Assembly (NCBI GenBank): GCA_015680685.1
Contig: MNCI01011336.1
Location: 522,574 to 586,573 of the forward strand
From: Gnetum montanum
Taxonomy: Eukaryota; Streptophyta; Gnetopsida; Gnetales; Gnetaceae
Reading direction: 5' to 3'
Length of the DNA: 64,000 nt
Shown: piece by piece, positions 9,887 to 22,290 of the stretch
How positions within the stretch are numbered: the stretch's first letter is position 1
Layout of the letters: each line of letters opens with the position of its first letter
The notes under the pieces: generated by a model
Database searches by the model: none
The model's input: only the letters and a program-made list of their open reading frames with translations
What the model was told of the DNA's origin: nothing
Translations under genes and position numbers: made by a program

Positions 9887-10679
9887 CCTCTGCCTAATTT
9901 CTATGACTAGATCTATCTTCCCTATTGCTAACATTTTCACTTATAGGTTTTTCTAATTTTTAATAGCCAAAAATTTCAAAAAATCAACATTGTCCCTTGC
10001 CCATCATATAACCAAAATGGTAGCATGAAAGTTGTAGATGGTTGGATGTTAGCCTTTCATAGTAACTATTGTGAATCTTTTTGCCCAAAGACAACATTGA
10101 TACCTTTCCCTCCCTTTTTTCTATTGCCAATTTTTTTTCTAGTTTCCAAAGTGGATGATGCAACCCTTGTGGAAACCATCAAACTTCCAAATGTTAGCTT
10201 TCCCCCATCTTTCCTAGCTAAGAAAATTGGCAATCTACTAAAACTAAGTTCTAGTGGAAAAATACCAACATTCCACTTTGGTTTTTAGCCTTTCTCCCCT
10301 CATCAACATAGGATTAGAAAGGTATGATATTTCCCACATCTCACCACCCCGCCCCTCCACCCCCCCACCCCTTCTTTCCCCCTACCATACCTAGCATAGA
10401 GGTAGTTAAGGGGCCAATGTGAGTGAGGCTTGTTACCAAGTTTCCCAACTTTCTATTTTTGGTAAATGGGTAAACCCCCCTTGCCCCCACTTACTAATTA
10501 TAGAAAGTGCTCCATTTTTAGCTATTTTTTCTACCTTTTATCATTCTTAAATTCCACTTGTTGGAATTTACCTCTATTTTTTCCTTTTATAGTCTATTTT
10601 AAGCCATTTTTAGCACTATAACCATGTCTTTCTAGTAGTCCATCAAGTTGCCTTTCACCTTTATTGGTGAAGGTACTAG
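9887..10679 (+). other. Leader of A+ between PBS and gag
   Basis: No gene seen. Contains C-rich tracts (10345-10390) and short hydrophobic open frames that do not recur in A-. It corresponds to the A- leader at 32980-33766. Confidence 0.45.
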
Positions 10680-12720
10680 CCAACTGGCCATGAGGGTTTA
10701 TGACCCCAAATACCTTTCTATCATCAACTTTAGTTAATCTTTGAGGATTAGGGAAAAAAATTCTAACATTGTGGTCATAAATGAAGATTGATAGAACTAC
10801 ATTTATGATAAAATGTAGGCAGGCATGCTCATTCCACGTTTGGAAGAAGAAGCCAAAAGGAAGTTCAAACTCATCCACTACAATGACAAAGAGTGCATCC
10901 CTTACCCCTTATGACAAAATACCTCTCAATGACATCTATGTGGGTATCTTAGCCTAATTGATTGAGATGGAGAAAGAAGATGACAGGCCTAGCTCGGAGG
11001 AACAACAGGAAGAGGAGGATGAGTTTAGGATGAAATCTAAGCCAGAAAACATCCTAGTAGGGTTGTTCCAACAAGCAACCCCCAAGGCCACTGAGCCTTC
11101 ACCTCATGCCTTTATTTTCTTCATGGGCATGGTACTTCCATCTTCCACTTCCTCCTACCATACCATGGTTGATCCCACACTAGTCATAGCCATGCATCAA
11201 GATTAATCGATGTCACAATCCATGACCTATAACCCATTAATGCCTTTTGTCACATAACCTTGATTTTTGAAGCCATCAATGATGGTTTTCACCATCACAA
11301 ATCCAATAACTACCCCATGTGGAATCCACCATGGGACCCTAGGCAACTTACACACCCTCTTTATTCCATTTATGCCTTAGCTACTAGCATAAACCTCTTT
11401 TTCCTTGTTTGGCCCATAAGCTATGATCATAATGCAATCACTCCCTTTTGTATTACAATCCATAGTGAGGCCACAAGCCTCATAAAAAATGTCATGGCCA
11501 TATCTATAAACCCTATAGCTAACAGGGCCACCATAGGGACTAGATCAAGCCTTCCAAATGATCTAAAACATAAATAAGAAGTTAAAGAGGCTCAAAGTCT
11601 CTACTTCCCAAAGTGTCAAGATTATGGACTTCTACTAGGATTATCCCATCATTCTTGTGGTCCCATCCTTAACACTTCCTCCTGGTGTCCCTATTCCCTA
11701 GTTCAACAAATACAATGGAGAATATGACTCCAGTTCTCATCTTATAACCTTTAGATCCAAGTGTTTTCTATTGCAATTGTGGCCTCATACTATCATGAGG
11801 ATTTTTCCTATGTATTTGATTAGAAAAGCACTTGATTGGTACTGTGCACTACCTAGAGGATCCATATCCTCTCTTGAGGACTTTATTGTCTAGTTTATTA
11901 ACCACTTCAAGTATAACTTAAAGCCCAACACCATGCTTGAGCAACTCATGCAAGTTAAGCAGGAATCCTTAAGCCCATGTAGAAGTTCATCTAGTGGTGG
12001 AATGAACTACTAAATGAAATACTAGAGCTGATACTCAAGATCCATCTTTTAGCCATATTCAAGGAGGTAGTTAATGACTTTATCAAGTCAAAACTCTACT
12101 ATCTTGATCCATGGTCCCTTAGTCAAGTGTTTTCCCAAACCAAGAATATGAAAGATGTTGTAGAGGCTAGTCATGACTCAGCCTATGTAGCATACAAAAA
12201 CCAAGATACATGGAAAGACAAGGAAAAGAATAAACAAAACAACATGGTTGTAGCAATAGTGACCAAAGAAGCAAAGACTACTAACCAAGGACCAAGGAAA
12301 AACCCACCCAAGGTCCCCAATAACAACCACAATAACCAACCATCAACCTCTAGGGCCACTACATTGACTATAGCTAGACCTAAATTTGAGTGGAAGGACT
12401 AAAGTAAATATACTTCCATGCCTTTGAAACCATCTGAATTGCTAAATCGATTGCTAAAGAGTGGGTGCATGCAATATAAATAGATGACTGAATCCATTCA
12501 AAAGAAGCATGAGCATCTATGTGAAATAGCCAAGAACCCCACTCCAGCAACAAAGGATGATCCACAACTACCTAGGTACTTCAAACTAGACTACTTTTGC
12601 CATTATCATCAACTACCTAGTCATGACACAGACTTCTACCTCACACTGAAGGATGACTTGCAGAGGATGATAGATAGGGAGGAGCTAGTCTTAGATGCTT
12701 TTAACTCAGTCTAACCACAA
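10680..12720 (+). pseudogene. gag: gag of A+ (broken)
   Basis: The stretch aligns with the minus-strand gag of A- (32.98-30.70 kb). The N-terminal part (10680-11210) includes an acidic run with EEQQEEEDEF followed by ENILVGLFQQ, which A- has as a diverged ENFIGSLFQ. The core (11700-11990) carries the retrotransposon gag pattern: ALDWYCALPRGSI, then a helix ending NHFKYNLKP. A basic linker follows (12127-12402, KDKEKNKQNN). A C-terminal zinc-binding-like block is at 12560-12714 (YFCHYHQLPSHDT then LTLKDDLQRMI), matching the CxxH...GHxT...LK..IE pattern of Tat gag with the last Cys replaced. Several stops and frameshifts interrupt it. Gag packages element RNA; this copy cannot. Confidence 0.7.
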
Positions 12721-12889
12721 AATTAGTTGATGCAGGTCTACAAAGACCTATTGAATGCTAATTATAGCTCTTACATTATTTGAACATTTAACATAGATGA
12801 TGATCAAAGAATCGCAAGAGAACCATACATGATTCAGGTACCCCCTTGTGAAAAAGAGGCTTCTTTAGCTTCTACTAGCTTAAGATCCC

Positions 12890-14280
12890 ACTTTGTCATA
12901 AGAATACCATCATGAATCCTCTAAGGTAACCTTTTACTAGCAAGGTGCCCCAGCCTAGCAAAAACCAACTAGCCATAGCCCAATCAACTACACAACAACC
13001 TCTTGTGGTGGGTAATGTGACTACCTCTTCCTCACAACCAATGATTGACAACAAAAAAACCTCAACCAAGCAAGGAAAGAAGCATAAGCAAAAGCCCAAC
13101 AAAAAGGTTGCCCAAAAAGAAGGTTAATAAGCAAATAGGGACATGAAAGGAAGTGGGCCCATTGAAGCCCACCCCCATATCAGCTATATCCATGACCTCC
13201 TTTTCCAAACCCACTCCAACCAACAAGCCACAGGAGGACACTAAAACCCATGACTAGAAGAACATGGAAAAGTCCCAACAACTGCAACGTGAAGCTAAAG
13301 TTCACATTTTGAGGTGCATGGAAGAAGTGAAGCACAACTAGGGTGACAAGCCTACTACCAATGATAAAATCTTCCTTAGTGTGATAGATCAAGTTAGACA
13401 GTTCCTCAAGAAAAATAACATAACTCTAAGCTTGTATGACCTAATCATGACTTCCACCACACATCATGAGGCATTAGTTAAAATGTTGACTTCCATCTTG
13501 GTTAGTGAGGACATCCCTACTAATGACGAAGCTATCTATGTAGTGTTGGTCACTTCATCACCAAGGGAGAAAACATCAACATCCTTAGTATTTCATGATA
13601 GCAAAATCAATGTTAATCCCCAAAATATCAAAGTAACTAGGGCTCCTCTATTCATAACCATACACATAGGATAATTTAAAGTGCATTAGGTGCATGTAGA
13701 TGACAATGTTATGACTGATGTTATTCCATGCACCATCATTGAGTAACTAGGTTTGACAGAGCAAATACAACATATATCAATAGCTTCCCTCAAGTATATT
13801 AACAAATCTAGTGTTGCAATCAAGGGGTCCATCTCCTTGGATTTTATGGCAAGGGAGTAATTCCTAACAACTACCAATTTCTTAGTGGTAGGGGAGACAC
13901 TATGGTTCAATCTTATCTTGGGAAGACCATGGTTCACTTAATTACAAGCCATGTACTCATCCATCCATCAAGAAATTCACCTTCCTTACAAGGAAGGTGA
14001 AATCATCATTCATAGTGATAGCACAATTCCCCTAGCTATCAACAATGTCAACATAGAGAAGGGATCTAAAGTGGAGCTTTAAGAAGAAGCTCCCAACCAT
14101 GAAATTCATCAACCTAAGAGGGAACAAAAAGTCAATGATGACAATGATAGGCAATGGGATGCATTATGGGATGAACTCCCTTTTAACATCATCAATTAAG
14201 GTGATGGTGAATATATGCTTGTTCTTAGTAGACCTTACTCATTTCCTAATCTTTTAAAGATTAGTAAGAATTTGCATAAG
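12890..14280 (+). pseudogene. gag-PR linker and protease of A+ (broken)
   Basis: A Lys/Gln/Ser-rich linker (12945-13127, ending KKHKQKPNKKVAQKEG) leads to the protease frame 13381-13674 and, after stops, to 14062. Recognisable residues are APLFITIHIG, then VHVDDNVMTDVIP where A- has VHIDDG, so Gly of the DDG active-site motif is Asn here, and FNLILGRPW near 13910. Downstream the exon continues to about 14280 with DELPFNIIN and SRPYSFPNLLKISKNLHK, also seen in A-. The frame does not run into RT: RT starts 10.7 kb further on. The changed active-site residue and at least six stops make it inactive. Confidence 0.7.
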
Positions 14281-14975
14281 TGAAATGCACATTAATCTTT
14301 CCATTCCCTTATAACTAGATGCACCAATGGCCATGTAGCCTAACATTTCTTTCTTAATTTTTATACCTTTTTATGTACCTTGTTTTACTCTTTATGCCTA
14401 TAGCCTAAGTTTCTACTTTCATTTTCATTTTTACTTATTTATTAAAACCTTTTTTTCTTTACTTTTACCCATGTTATAAACATTAAAAAAGTCTTAAAAA
14501 TTTTAAAACATAAAATCACCAAAAAAAAAAGATACAGGTTTCTCTTGAAACAAAGGCTTTCTATGGCCTTAAACTAGCATCACAATTTGCTAAGACTCTA
14601 AATTGGCATTACAATTCGCTAAGACTCTAAACTAGAAACATGGCCTAATAACAGTAAATGTTTCTTATATTTCTTTTTGTGTTTAGCTTATTACCACATC
14701 GATTAGCCATATAATTTTATAACCAAAATCATCTACATAGCCATTTAAAATGTTTATAACACTAGAACAATAATATATATAGCCAAAAATGAAACCAAAA
14801 TTTTAAATTTAATTTTAAAGTATCCATAACATACATAGCCATGGCCGCACTATGTCGAAAGAATGTCAAAACAATAATATAATAGCCATCTATAACATAG
14901 TCTTGGCTAACAATAGCCATCAATAGTAAAATAAAAATATATAGCCAACATGCTAGACTAGGCTGATGAAGGCTT
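14281..14975. other. Spacer with GGCC-type repeats (PR side, A+)
   Basis: Inverted copies of the GGCC word family are at 14560-14640 (CTTAAACTAGCATCACAATTTGCTAAG and repeats, more decayed than in A-). The rest is AT-rich and without a gene. Confidence 0.5.
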
Positions 14976-15050
14976 CTAAGGAGCATTTGGAGGAGGAAGT
15001 GGTGGATCATTCCCACCCTCACCATTGGGACCACCAATTTCTCCTAAGGC
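14976..15050 (-). CDS. Last exon of the antisense gene in A+
   Basis: After TGTATTTTAG the exon reads 24 codons and stops at TAG (14978-14976), ending NGEGGNDPPLPPPNAP. It is uninterrupted and matches the last exon at 6134-6205 of A- in acceptor position, length and tail pattern. Confidence 0.5.
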   Translation of the reverse strand, partial: ALGEIGGPNGEGGNDPPLPPPNAP

Positions 15051-16535
15051 CTAAAATACAATAACACATAGCTAGTTACTAATCAATAACTAAAACCATA
15101 AATGAAAACTAAAATTATAAAACATAAGATATATCAAACTTGTGGGGATTTTAGCTCCATAACTTCCAATGGTAGATGTCGAATGCCTTCCTCCAAATGA
15201 TGGAGGATCTAGTCCTCTATCATGTTGACCTAGTCAACATCCCCAAGATCAATGCTAGAAAGGATGCTAGTCCTATCTACTACAGTCCAAGTAGGAGTCC
15301 TCTAGGTAATAGAAGTCATAGAGGTCTTGCCTATAGTAGTGGTAATCTAAGGAGTAGAGGATTTCTTCACCATGAGAGTACTCTCAAAAAGTTGATAAGC
15401 ACTCTCTACCTAGGTCCTCTAGATGAACAACTCTCTCTTGCATCATTCAATTAACTCCTCCTTGAGCCACTTGAGGTAAGCCCCTCAATCCACCTTGTAC
15501 TACCACTTGTGAACCTTTTGTTTCTTATCGGACTCTGGGACCCAAGCATAGTGATCTTTTCAACCCTCAATCTTCTAGGAAATGAGGTCCATCTACATAT
15601 ACTATTTTACTGTCTCCCATGAGGGCACCACTTTTTGTTAAATGATATTCTTTTCCACGTGATCTCTTTAGTCCAAAATTTTCCTAAGTTAGCCACTTGG
15701 GCTTCCACAAAGTCCTTGCAGTCTTGTAGATCTCTAATCACCTCCTCCTACCATTGAGTCTTCTCCCTAAAGGCCACAACCTATTTCCATAGAGATTCGT
15801 TGGACCTCTCCAACTTCTATGAAGTTTTTGCATACAAAATTGCTAGACCAATAGCAATCTCATATAACTTAAAGGGTACATTAGAGATATCGAAGGGAAG
15901 CTTCAACAAGGAGTCAATCTCCATGTCTTGGTTAGAGTCCCACTCCATAAAAGGCACAACATAGCCAAAAGTATAACCATAAACATGGTGTAACCATAAC
16001 ACAAACATAGCCTATAACATAGTTAAACAACTAAGGCATATAAAAGAAATTCCTTACCTATCTCAGGTGCAACTTGCTACAACCCATTAATGATGTTCTT
16101 AGCCATCCCTCACATGAACTCCACCTTGTCTAGGAACTCTACCCATGGTTTCACATGAAATTTAGGGACAAGGTCCTACACTAGTGGCTCAGGAACTACT
16201 ACAATCATAACAATCATCAAATGGTTAGAATGAAAACCAAAATTAGACAATATGATATAACAAAAGTGTTAAGGCATGGGTGTACTAGGCTCCTTCTCTT
16301 CTTCTTCTAGAATGATGATGGGGGATGTACTTGACACCACCTCATCAAATAAAGCATCTAGATCATTTATGTTTACCTTAATTTGCTATAGGAGTACCTC
16401 TTATGCATGCCTTTGTTCTTCCTCTGATGCTTTTCTACAACCATGGCACATATAAAACCAATTTCCATATAAAACCATCATATAACCATAACTCTCAAAT
16501 TAAAATAAAGGAGCTAAAAATTAAATGACACATAC

Positions 16536-17900
16536 GTATGACTGCCTATTGTGATGGCTTAAGCTTAAACATAAGCTTTGTTGGGGCAAGTTGGTTGGAT
16601 GTTGATGATGCCTTCCTACATTGTTGTTTGGCCTCCAAGGTGCTCGTTGGAAATGTGAGAAGCTCCTCATCATCCATGTTATCAAGGGACTCACACTACC
16701 TACCATCAAGATCCTTGGTGGTAATGGATAGTGAATCATCCATCCTCTCTAGTGGGTTCTGGGCTTCCACCATTAGATAAATGTGCTTTATCCAAGGCTT
16801 ACAAAGTTGGCTTGTGTCTTGGGCAACCCATCATCCATTCCTTCACACCACCAAAAACTCTACAAACCTCTTTATGTAACCTACAAAAAATGTAAAATGC
16901 ATGTGGATTATGGTCAAGGTATCCTCATGAAGTTTGAGGATATCATCTTGAAGCCTAATAGCCAAAGTAGTTGCTACATTGAACCTGGTGCCATCTATCA
17001 GGACCTTCTTTAAGCTCCACTCCTACGCAATGTTGATCACCTTCTTTTACAATAATAGTTTAGAAAAATCATGAGACCTAAAAAAGGATATGATTCCTTT
17101 TCATTAGATTTCATGAAGCTATCAATGGAAATTCTAAAATGGCCCATCTTAGCACCAAACCATTTTAAAATGTCCTCACAATGGCCCACTTCCTGTACTA
17201 TTCTAGTGGCAACCTTTGTCCCATTAGCTTGGACACCAAACAAGTTGTAAAATATTCTATCATTAATGCCCATGTTAATCATCATGCCTCAAATGGTGGT
17301 GCTAAAATTATCAGCCTCCTTGTTGTAGGAGTTGATGATGTAAAGCATCTCTACAATAGGGATGGAAGGAATAGATGCCATAAATAGATCAACCAAACCT
17401 ACATTCTCAATGTTTACTTGGATGTATCTAGGCATCTATCCCCTTAGCCACTCCTATGTTGGTATCACCTCATCAAACTTCAAGATGAGGGTATCTCAAT
17501 GACATCCTAAAAGGGGTATGGTAACGTCAATAGAGATGGAAGGTCCTACAAAGAACCAAATAGATGGCATCAACATAGGCATGTTTAATAACTAGTTAAA
17601 GTGATAGAATGCTTAGAACTTTCATGACCTTAGAACATTAAATGTTATAGCTCTTATGTTTATCTTTTCTCTTCTTCTTCATTGTGGGTTGAGCAAATGT
17701 CCCAACAACAAGGGTCTAGTCTAGAGATCTCTTGGAGCCTACCCCTAGTTATGTATCATCCTCTCATCCTTGCACTTCTTGTAGACAAGATTGAACCTCA
17801 TGGTGTATTCATCAAAATTCCCTCTTAATTATTCATATACAATAGTTTTTATTTTGGCCCCTTGCTAAATTCATGTAGGGAATTTTGAGCCACTGCCAAG
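16536..17900 (-). pseudogene. Largest exon of the antisense gene
   Basis: One frame can be followed for about 800 bp with roughly five stops, all explicable by single transitions (TAG or TGA for CAG, CGA or TGG). Segments include LVYKKCKDERMIHN (17800), PMLMPSIWFFVGPSI (17570), YIQVNIENVGLVDLFMASIP (17400) and the uninterrupted 82 codons at 17285-17037 containing GINDRIFYNLFGVQANGTK and WFGAKMGHFRISIDSF. The mix of aliphatic helices with conserved Gly/Trp/Phe looks like a folded globular domain. It resembles no transposase, integrase or Gag that I know. The exon ends at TCATAC before GTATGT. Confidence 0.4.
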
Positions 17901-20649
17901 GTTTGATCATTAATGATCAAGCCTTGATCATTAACTTGATACTTGCAAGAAGTTCATAAAACCAATGAAGTTAGGAAAGATAGTTTAGCCAATAAAGCCA
18001 AGAAAACATAAAAATACTACAATAACTAGGCTTACCCCTATAGGCATTACATGGTGCTAGGAAAGTTTTAAAATAATGTGTGGGCATTATGTGCCACCAT
18101 AAAATTATTGTTAGCATTGTACTGGCTATACTCTAGCATGGTCCAAATCTTCTTAAGGAAGCATGAGCTAATCATGTCTACTTTTTCCCTTGTTGTCTTA
18201 GGAGGGAATTGTCAATAATACATCTAGCAATCAAGCTAGATGCCTATGGCAATAGTGACTCCACTATGGCCCCAAACACATCTATAGATAAGTGTGATCA
18301 CATCATCACACTAAAATTTTGTAGGATGTAGGCAAGGAATTCCCTTGTCCTAGGCTAGAACCACAATGATACCTTTCCCAAAGATATGTTAGGGAGCGGG
18401 GTGTTGGCCTTGGGGTGGCCAATATAGCATAATATGCTCACTAACTCCACAATTATGAGTATGGACTTTAGGAAGACCCTACGTGGCAAAGCAAAAACTT
18501 TATGAGCAATTAGAATTTCTTAACAAGTTTGGAAAAGCATCCTAGTCATTAGCCTCTGTAAAAGGCTGTAAGGTGTTTATTCAACTTTGCTGAAGAAACT
18601 CCACAAAAAGAATTATTACAAAATTTCATATCCTTTTACTTCATAACCAAAGTGTCATAACTAGAATTAGGCTTTAGTTTAAACCATGCATAAACATAGA
18701 AAAAGCATTAAAACTTAGAAAAAAATAGCCATAGTAAAAAGATTGTTAAAAATAGTAAAATCCTTCACTTTTGTTAAAAAAAAATTTAAAACATAAGTTC
18801 TACATATATAGAAATCCACAAAAGCATGGGAGTTGACAAGAAAACTCTCTACACATGTCAATCACATCCATCCCCAAAGGGATAAAATGCTACAACCAAA
18901 ATTTAACCTTATTCAGACAGTTTAGTTAGAAAAATCATTCAAAATTCATATAAGCTCTAATTTCAGTGATTCCACCATGGAGGGAATCCTAAAATCACAA
19001 GATTTATATCCATGACCATTGCAACTGGAAATACATAACCACATTTACATTAAATAGAGCCAAAACATGTAAAACATATAGTTGTCACCATTAATCCCCT
19101 TTTGTGCAACATTGGTAAAAACAATTTTACCAAAAACAATTTTGAGCTCTAAATGGAATGATTACACCACCATTTGAAATCTTGAATTAAGCCCTACACA
19201 TCCATTCTTAACCAAAATTTAGAAACCTTTCCATTTGTTCAAAAATATTCATTAATTTGGACAAAAATTTGAGAATGGCACAAACCCCCTTTTGACATAG
19301 GTAAAATAAAAAAATTATTTAAAATTCATTTCAAGTCCAATTAGGGTGATTCCACCTTTTTTGGAAAGCTAAGGCCAAGCCCACCTAGAAATAACCAAAA
19401 ATATCCAAAACCCTTACCATTTTGTTGGAAAAAATTCATGAATTTACATGGAATTCTAAAAATGACATGAAAAATCTAACTACATAACGTTAGGAAAACA
19501 ACCATCACTTAATTGTCTCAAAGCCAAATTGAATGAAAAAATATCCATTGTAAAGCCTAAATAGAGGTTATAGACCAATAAGATCAAATTTTAAAAATAT
19601 GTTCCATTTTTTTAATAAAAAATACACAACATTTCTTGCATTTTTCATTTAAAAATGACCAAAAAGCTTAAAAGTCATAAAACCTAATTTTGACATAACC
19701 ATGAAAAATAGCCAAAATAGCCAAAATTAATCATAAAAATTTAAAAAAACATCAAAATAATGGGGTATTATTTCATTAGAATTAAATTTTAACAAACATC
19801 AAAGCCTAGATTTAAGAAAAATGACCCAACCCCCAAATTTAAGGAAAAAGCATGAAAAAAGTAATCTCATTTTAAAAATCAAGTTTACCAAGGATAAAAA
19901 AATGAAACAACCCTAGATCTATGTAAAACAAGCCAAAATAGAAGATAGGATTCATCAAAATTTCATTTTACCCCCTCTACTGGTGTAGATCTAAAGAAAA
20001 TTTCTCCACACATGGCAAGAAAAAGCAATAAAAATAGCTAGAAACCTAAGCAAAAAAATGACTAGGATTTCCTTTCTTGGAGTAGCCATGAATGAAGCCT
20101 AGACTGAGATGGAGCTAGGAAACCTTGAAAAATCCCTTGGCTACTCATCTTCCTTCTAAATCATGATATTTCTACTTTTCCCTCCATGCTACTTAGGTGC
20201 CATAGTTGTTGCACCAACGTTGGGAATGGTTGAAATCAAGGAAGAATGGAGGTTCAACACTAGCTATAGGGAAATGGAAGGATTTTATGTTGAATATTAG
20301 TGCTCTTTACAACAATAAATCTCTTCTTGGTTTCTCTCCCAATGCACTACTTGTCAAGAATGTGAATTATGGCTAAAACCTGTGAGAAATAACCATAAAA
20401 ATCAAACATAAACCTAAAACGCTTCCCTCTAAATCCTAGCTGCCAATTTAGTGCACCATAGCTCCAACTACATTGAGGTGAAAAGGAGAGCAGGGGGAAG
20501 TCTCTTCTATTCTAGGATAGATGTGAAATAACTTCAATTTTCAAATTTTAAGATTTTTAGGTTGTAGGCCTCACTATACACCCTCACTCTTAGCCTAAAA
20601 ATTACAACATTGGGTTTTTATCCCTTAAACACTTAGAAAAATAACCAAG
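17901..20649. other. A-rich intron part of A+, no gene
   Basis: The stretch is A-rich on the plus strand (T-rich on the antisense strand), especially 18650-20100, with AAAAATAGCC/CCAAAA words. It is the likely counterpart of the T-rich stretch at 4750-6133 in A-. No frame or RNA gene is supportable. Confidence 0.4.
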
Positions 20650-21182
20650 ACTTAACTACCATACATCCACATTGGGGATATCATACCCAATGTGGATAGA
20701 TGCATGCCATTTCATAAAACCATTAAAACATAACCTTTTAACCATTTTTAGTAACCAAAACCTATCTTTTTCAACCCCAGGCTTCCAAAAGGGGTTAAAC
20801 ATGGAAAAATTGGACAACTTGGGTTTCCATGTTGAGGAAACAGTGCTCAGCATTGAAGAAGGGGAATAACATCCATTCTTACTCCCAAACACCCATATAT
20901 CCCAATTTTGATTCCTAGAGTGTGTCCATCTAACCTAGAACCACTCCAAGCACCCCGAGCAACCTCAAAACCTCATCAAACTTGGTCAAAAGTGGTCAAA
21001 ACCATAGGATTTGGTAGTTTTGCATTGGGTGAAGACACATCCACACTAATAATCCTAGCCCTAGCTTGTATGGGTGTTGGACAACCAAAAATTACCTAAA
21101 TTGATTACCTAGTAGCCATTTCTCAAAGTTGGGTACTCCCTCATAGCCTTTGGTAGCCTAGATTGATCTTAGAACAAGTCAA

Positions 21183-22290
21183 CTCTCCTTCCATTGCCTA
21201 TTCCATGCTAGTGAAACCCCCTTCCATGCTACCTAGTGTGGAGCTAACATGGAAACCTAGGGGATATGCAAAAAAAAAAAAAAACACCTTGTACAATAGC
21301 AAAATAACCTACTCTAGTAACCCCTAGACCTTGCTAAAACCCTCTAGAGCTTTCAAAAATAGTCAAGAAATGGCATAAAAATGTCATCCTCCTTTCATCC
21401 ATGCTAGGGTCATCATGCCCAACATGGAAGAAGGGGAGAGAGAGAGAGAGAAATTGCATGAGATACATAGAAGCCTCTAGATTGGTGTATCTTGATACCA
21501 AACATCGATCATCAACTCTGACAACCCTAGATGCTAACATGCATGGTCGATTAGCTATCAAACTATCCTAGATTTAACTTTCATAGTTCTTTCATGCTGG
21601 GGGATACCTCTTCTATTCTACCTAATGTGGAAACTAGGTGGAGTGACTAGAAATGTTAGTGGGACATCACAAAAACAAGAAAAAAAACCTCAAATTACCT
21701 TGTACCTAACACTAGAACCTTAATAGNCTCTCCTTCCATTGCCTATTCCATGCTAGTGAAACCCCCTTCCATGCTACCTAGTGTGGAGCTAACATGGANN
21801 NNNNNNNNNNNNNNNNNNNNNNNNNNNNNNNNNNNNNNNNNNNNNNNNNNNNNNNNNNNNNNNNNNNNNNNNNNNNNNNNNNNNNNNNNNNNNNNNNNNN
21901 NNNNNNNNNNNNNNNNNNNNNNNNNNNNNNNNNNNNNNNNNNNNNNNNNNNNNNNNNNNNNNNNNNNNNNNNNNNNNNNNNNNGGGGGGGGGGGGGGGGA
22001 GAGAGAGAGAGAGAGAGATTTCATGAGGCACATAAAATCCTCCAAATTGGTGTATCTTGATACCAAACATTGATCATCAACTCTGACAACCCTAGATGCT
22101 AACATGCATGGTCGATTAGCTATCAAACTAGCCTAGATTTAACTTTCATAGTTCTTTCATGCTAGGGGATACCTCTTCTATTCTACCTAATGTGAAAACT
22201 AGGTGGAGTGGCTAGAAATGTTAGTGGGACATCACAAAAACAAGAAAAAAACCTCAAATTACCTTGTACCTAACACTAGAACCTTAATAG
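21183..22290. repeat. Near-identical 545-bp tandem duplication joined at an n
   Basis: 21183-21726 and 21728-22290 start with the same words (CTCTCCTTCCATTGCC) and end with the same words (CCTTAATAG). They differ at a few positions (TATCC/TAGCC, CTGGGGG/CTAGGGG). The junction is a single n at 21727. The second copy holds a 185-base N gap (21799-21983). The copies are far closer to each other than array units are, so this is more likely two assembled alleles or a misjoin than a real tandem repeat. Confidence 0.7.
21799..21999. other. Assembly gap followed by a 16-G run
   Basis: N from 21799 to 21983, then G from 21984 to 21999, then an (AG)n microsatellite to about 22018. The other copy at 21432-21451 has the AG repeat preceded by only AAGGGGAG, so the G-run is suspect. 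Confidence 0.85.

Larger units (their letters stand above)
14976..17900 (-). pseudogene. Antisense spliced gene inside the A+ intron, function unknown
   Basis: On the strand opposite to A+ a series of long, lightly interrupted frames can be joined at splice-like sites. Exon a runs from about 17900 to 16536 and ends before GTATGTG. Exon b is 16434 to about 16275, after TTGTAG, with an acidic run (LEEEEKEPSTPMP). Exon c is 16198-16058, after GATTGTAG, ending before GTAAGGAA, with DLVPKFHVKPWVEFLDKVEF. Exon d is about 16011-15140, with Lys/Glu-rich helix-forming sequence ending before GTTTGAT. Exon e is 15050-14976. Introns 16435-16535 (101 bp) and 15051-15139 (89 bp) have clean GT/AG ends; c-d is unclear. 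Near 17680 a basic KKKRK run may be a nuclear signal. I do not recognise the family. Tat elements are known to carry extra, sometimes antisense, ORFs, usually outside this position. Several stops show decay. Confidence 0.5.

Noticed and set aside
10025-10288. Leader ORF of A+ as an Ogre-type ORF1
   Set aside because: Not found in the leader of A-; no known motif.
15176-15454. Plus-strand 92-codon frame with Ser/Arg-rich sequence
   Set aside because: Complementary to exon d of the antisense gene; no relative elsewhere.
21743-22126. Open frames of 90-127 codons around 21.8-22.1 kb
   Set aside because: Most codons are N; no evidence of coding.
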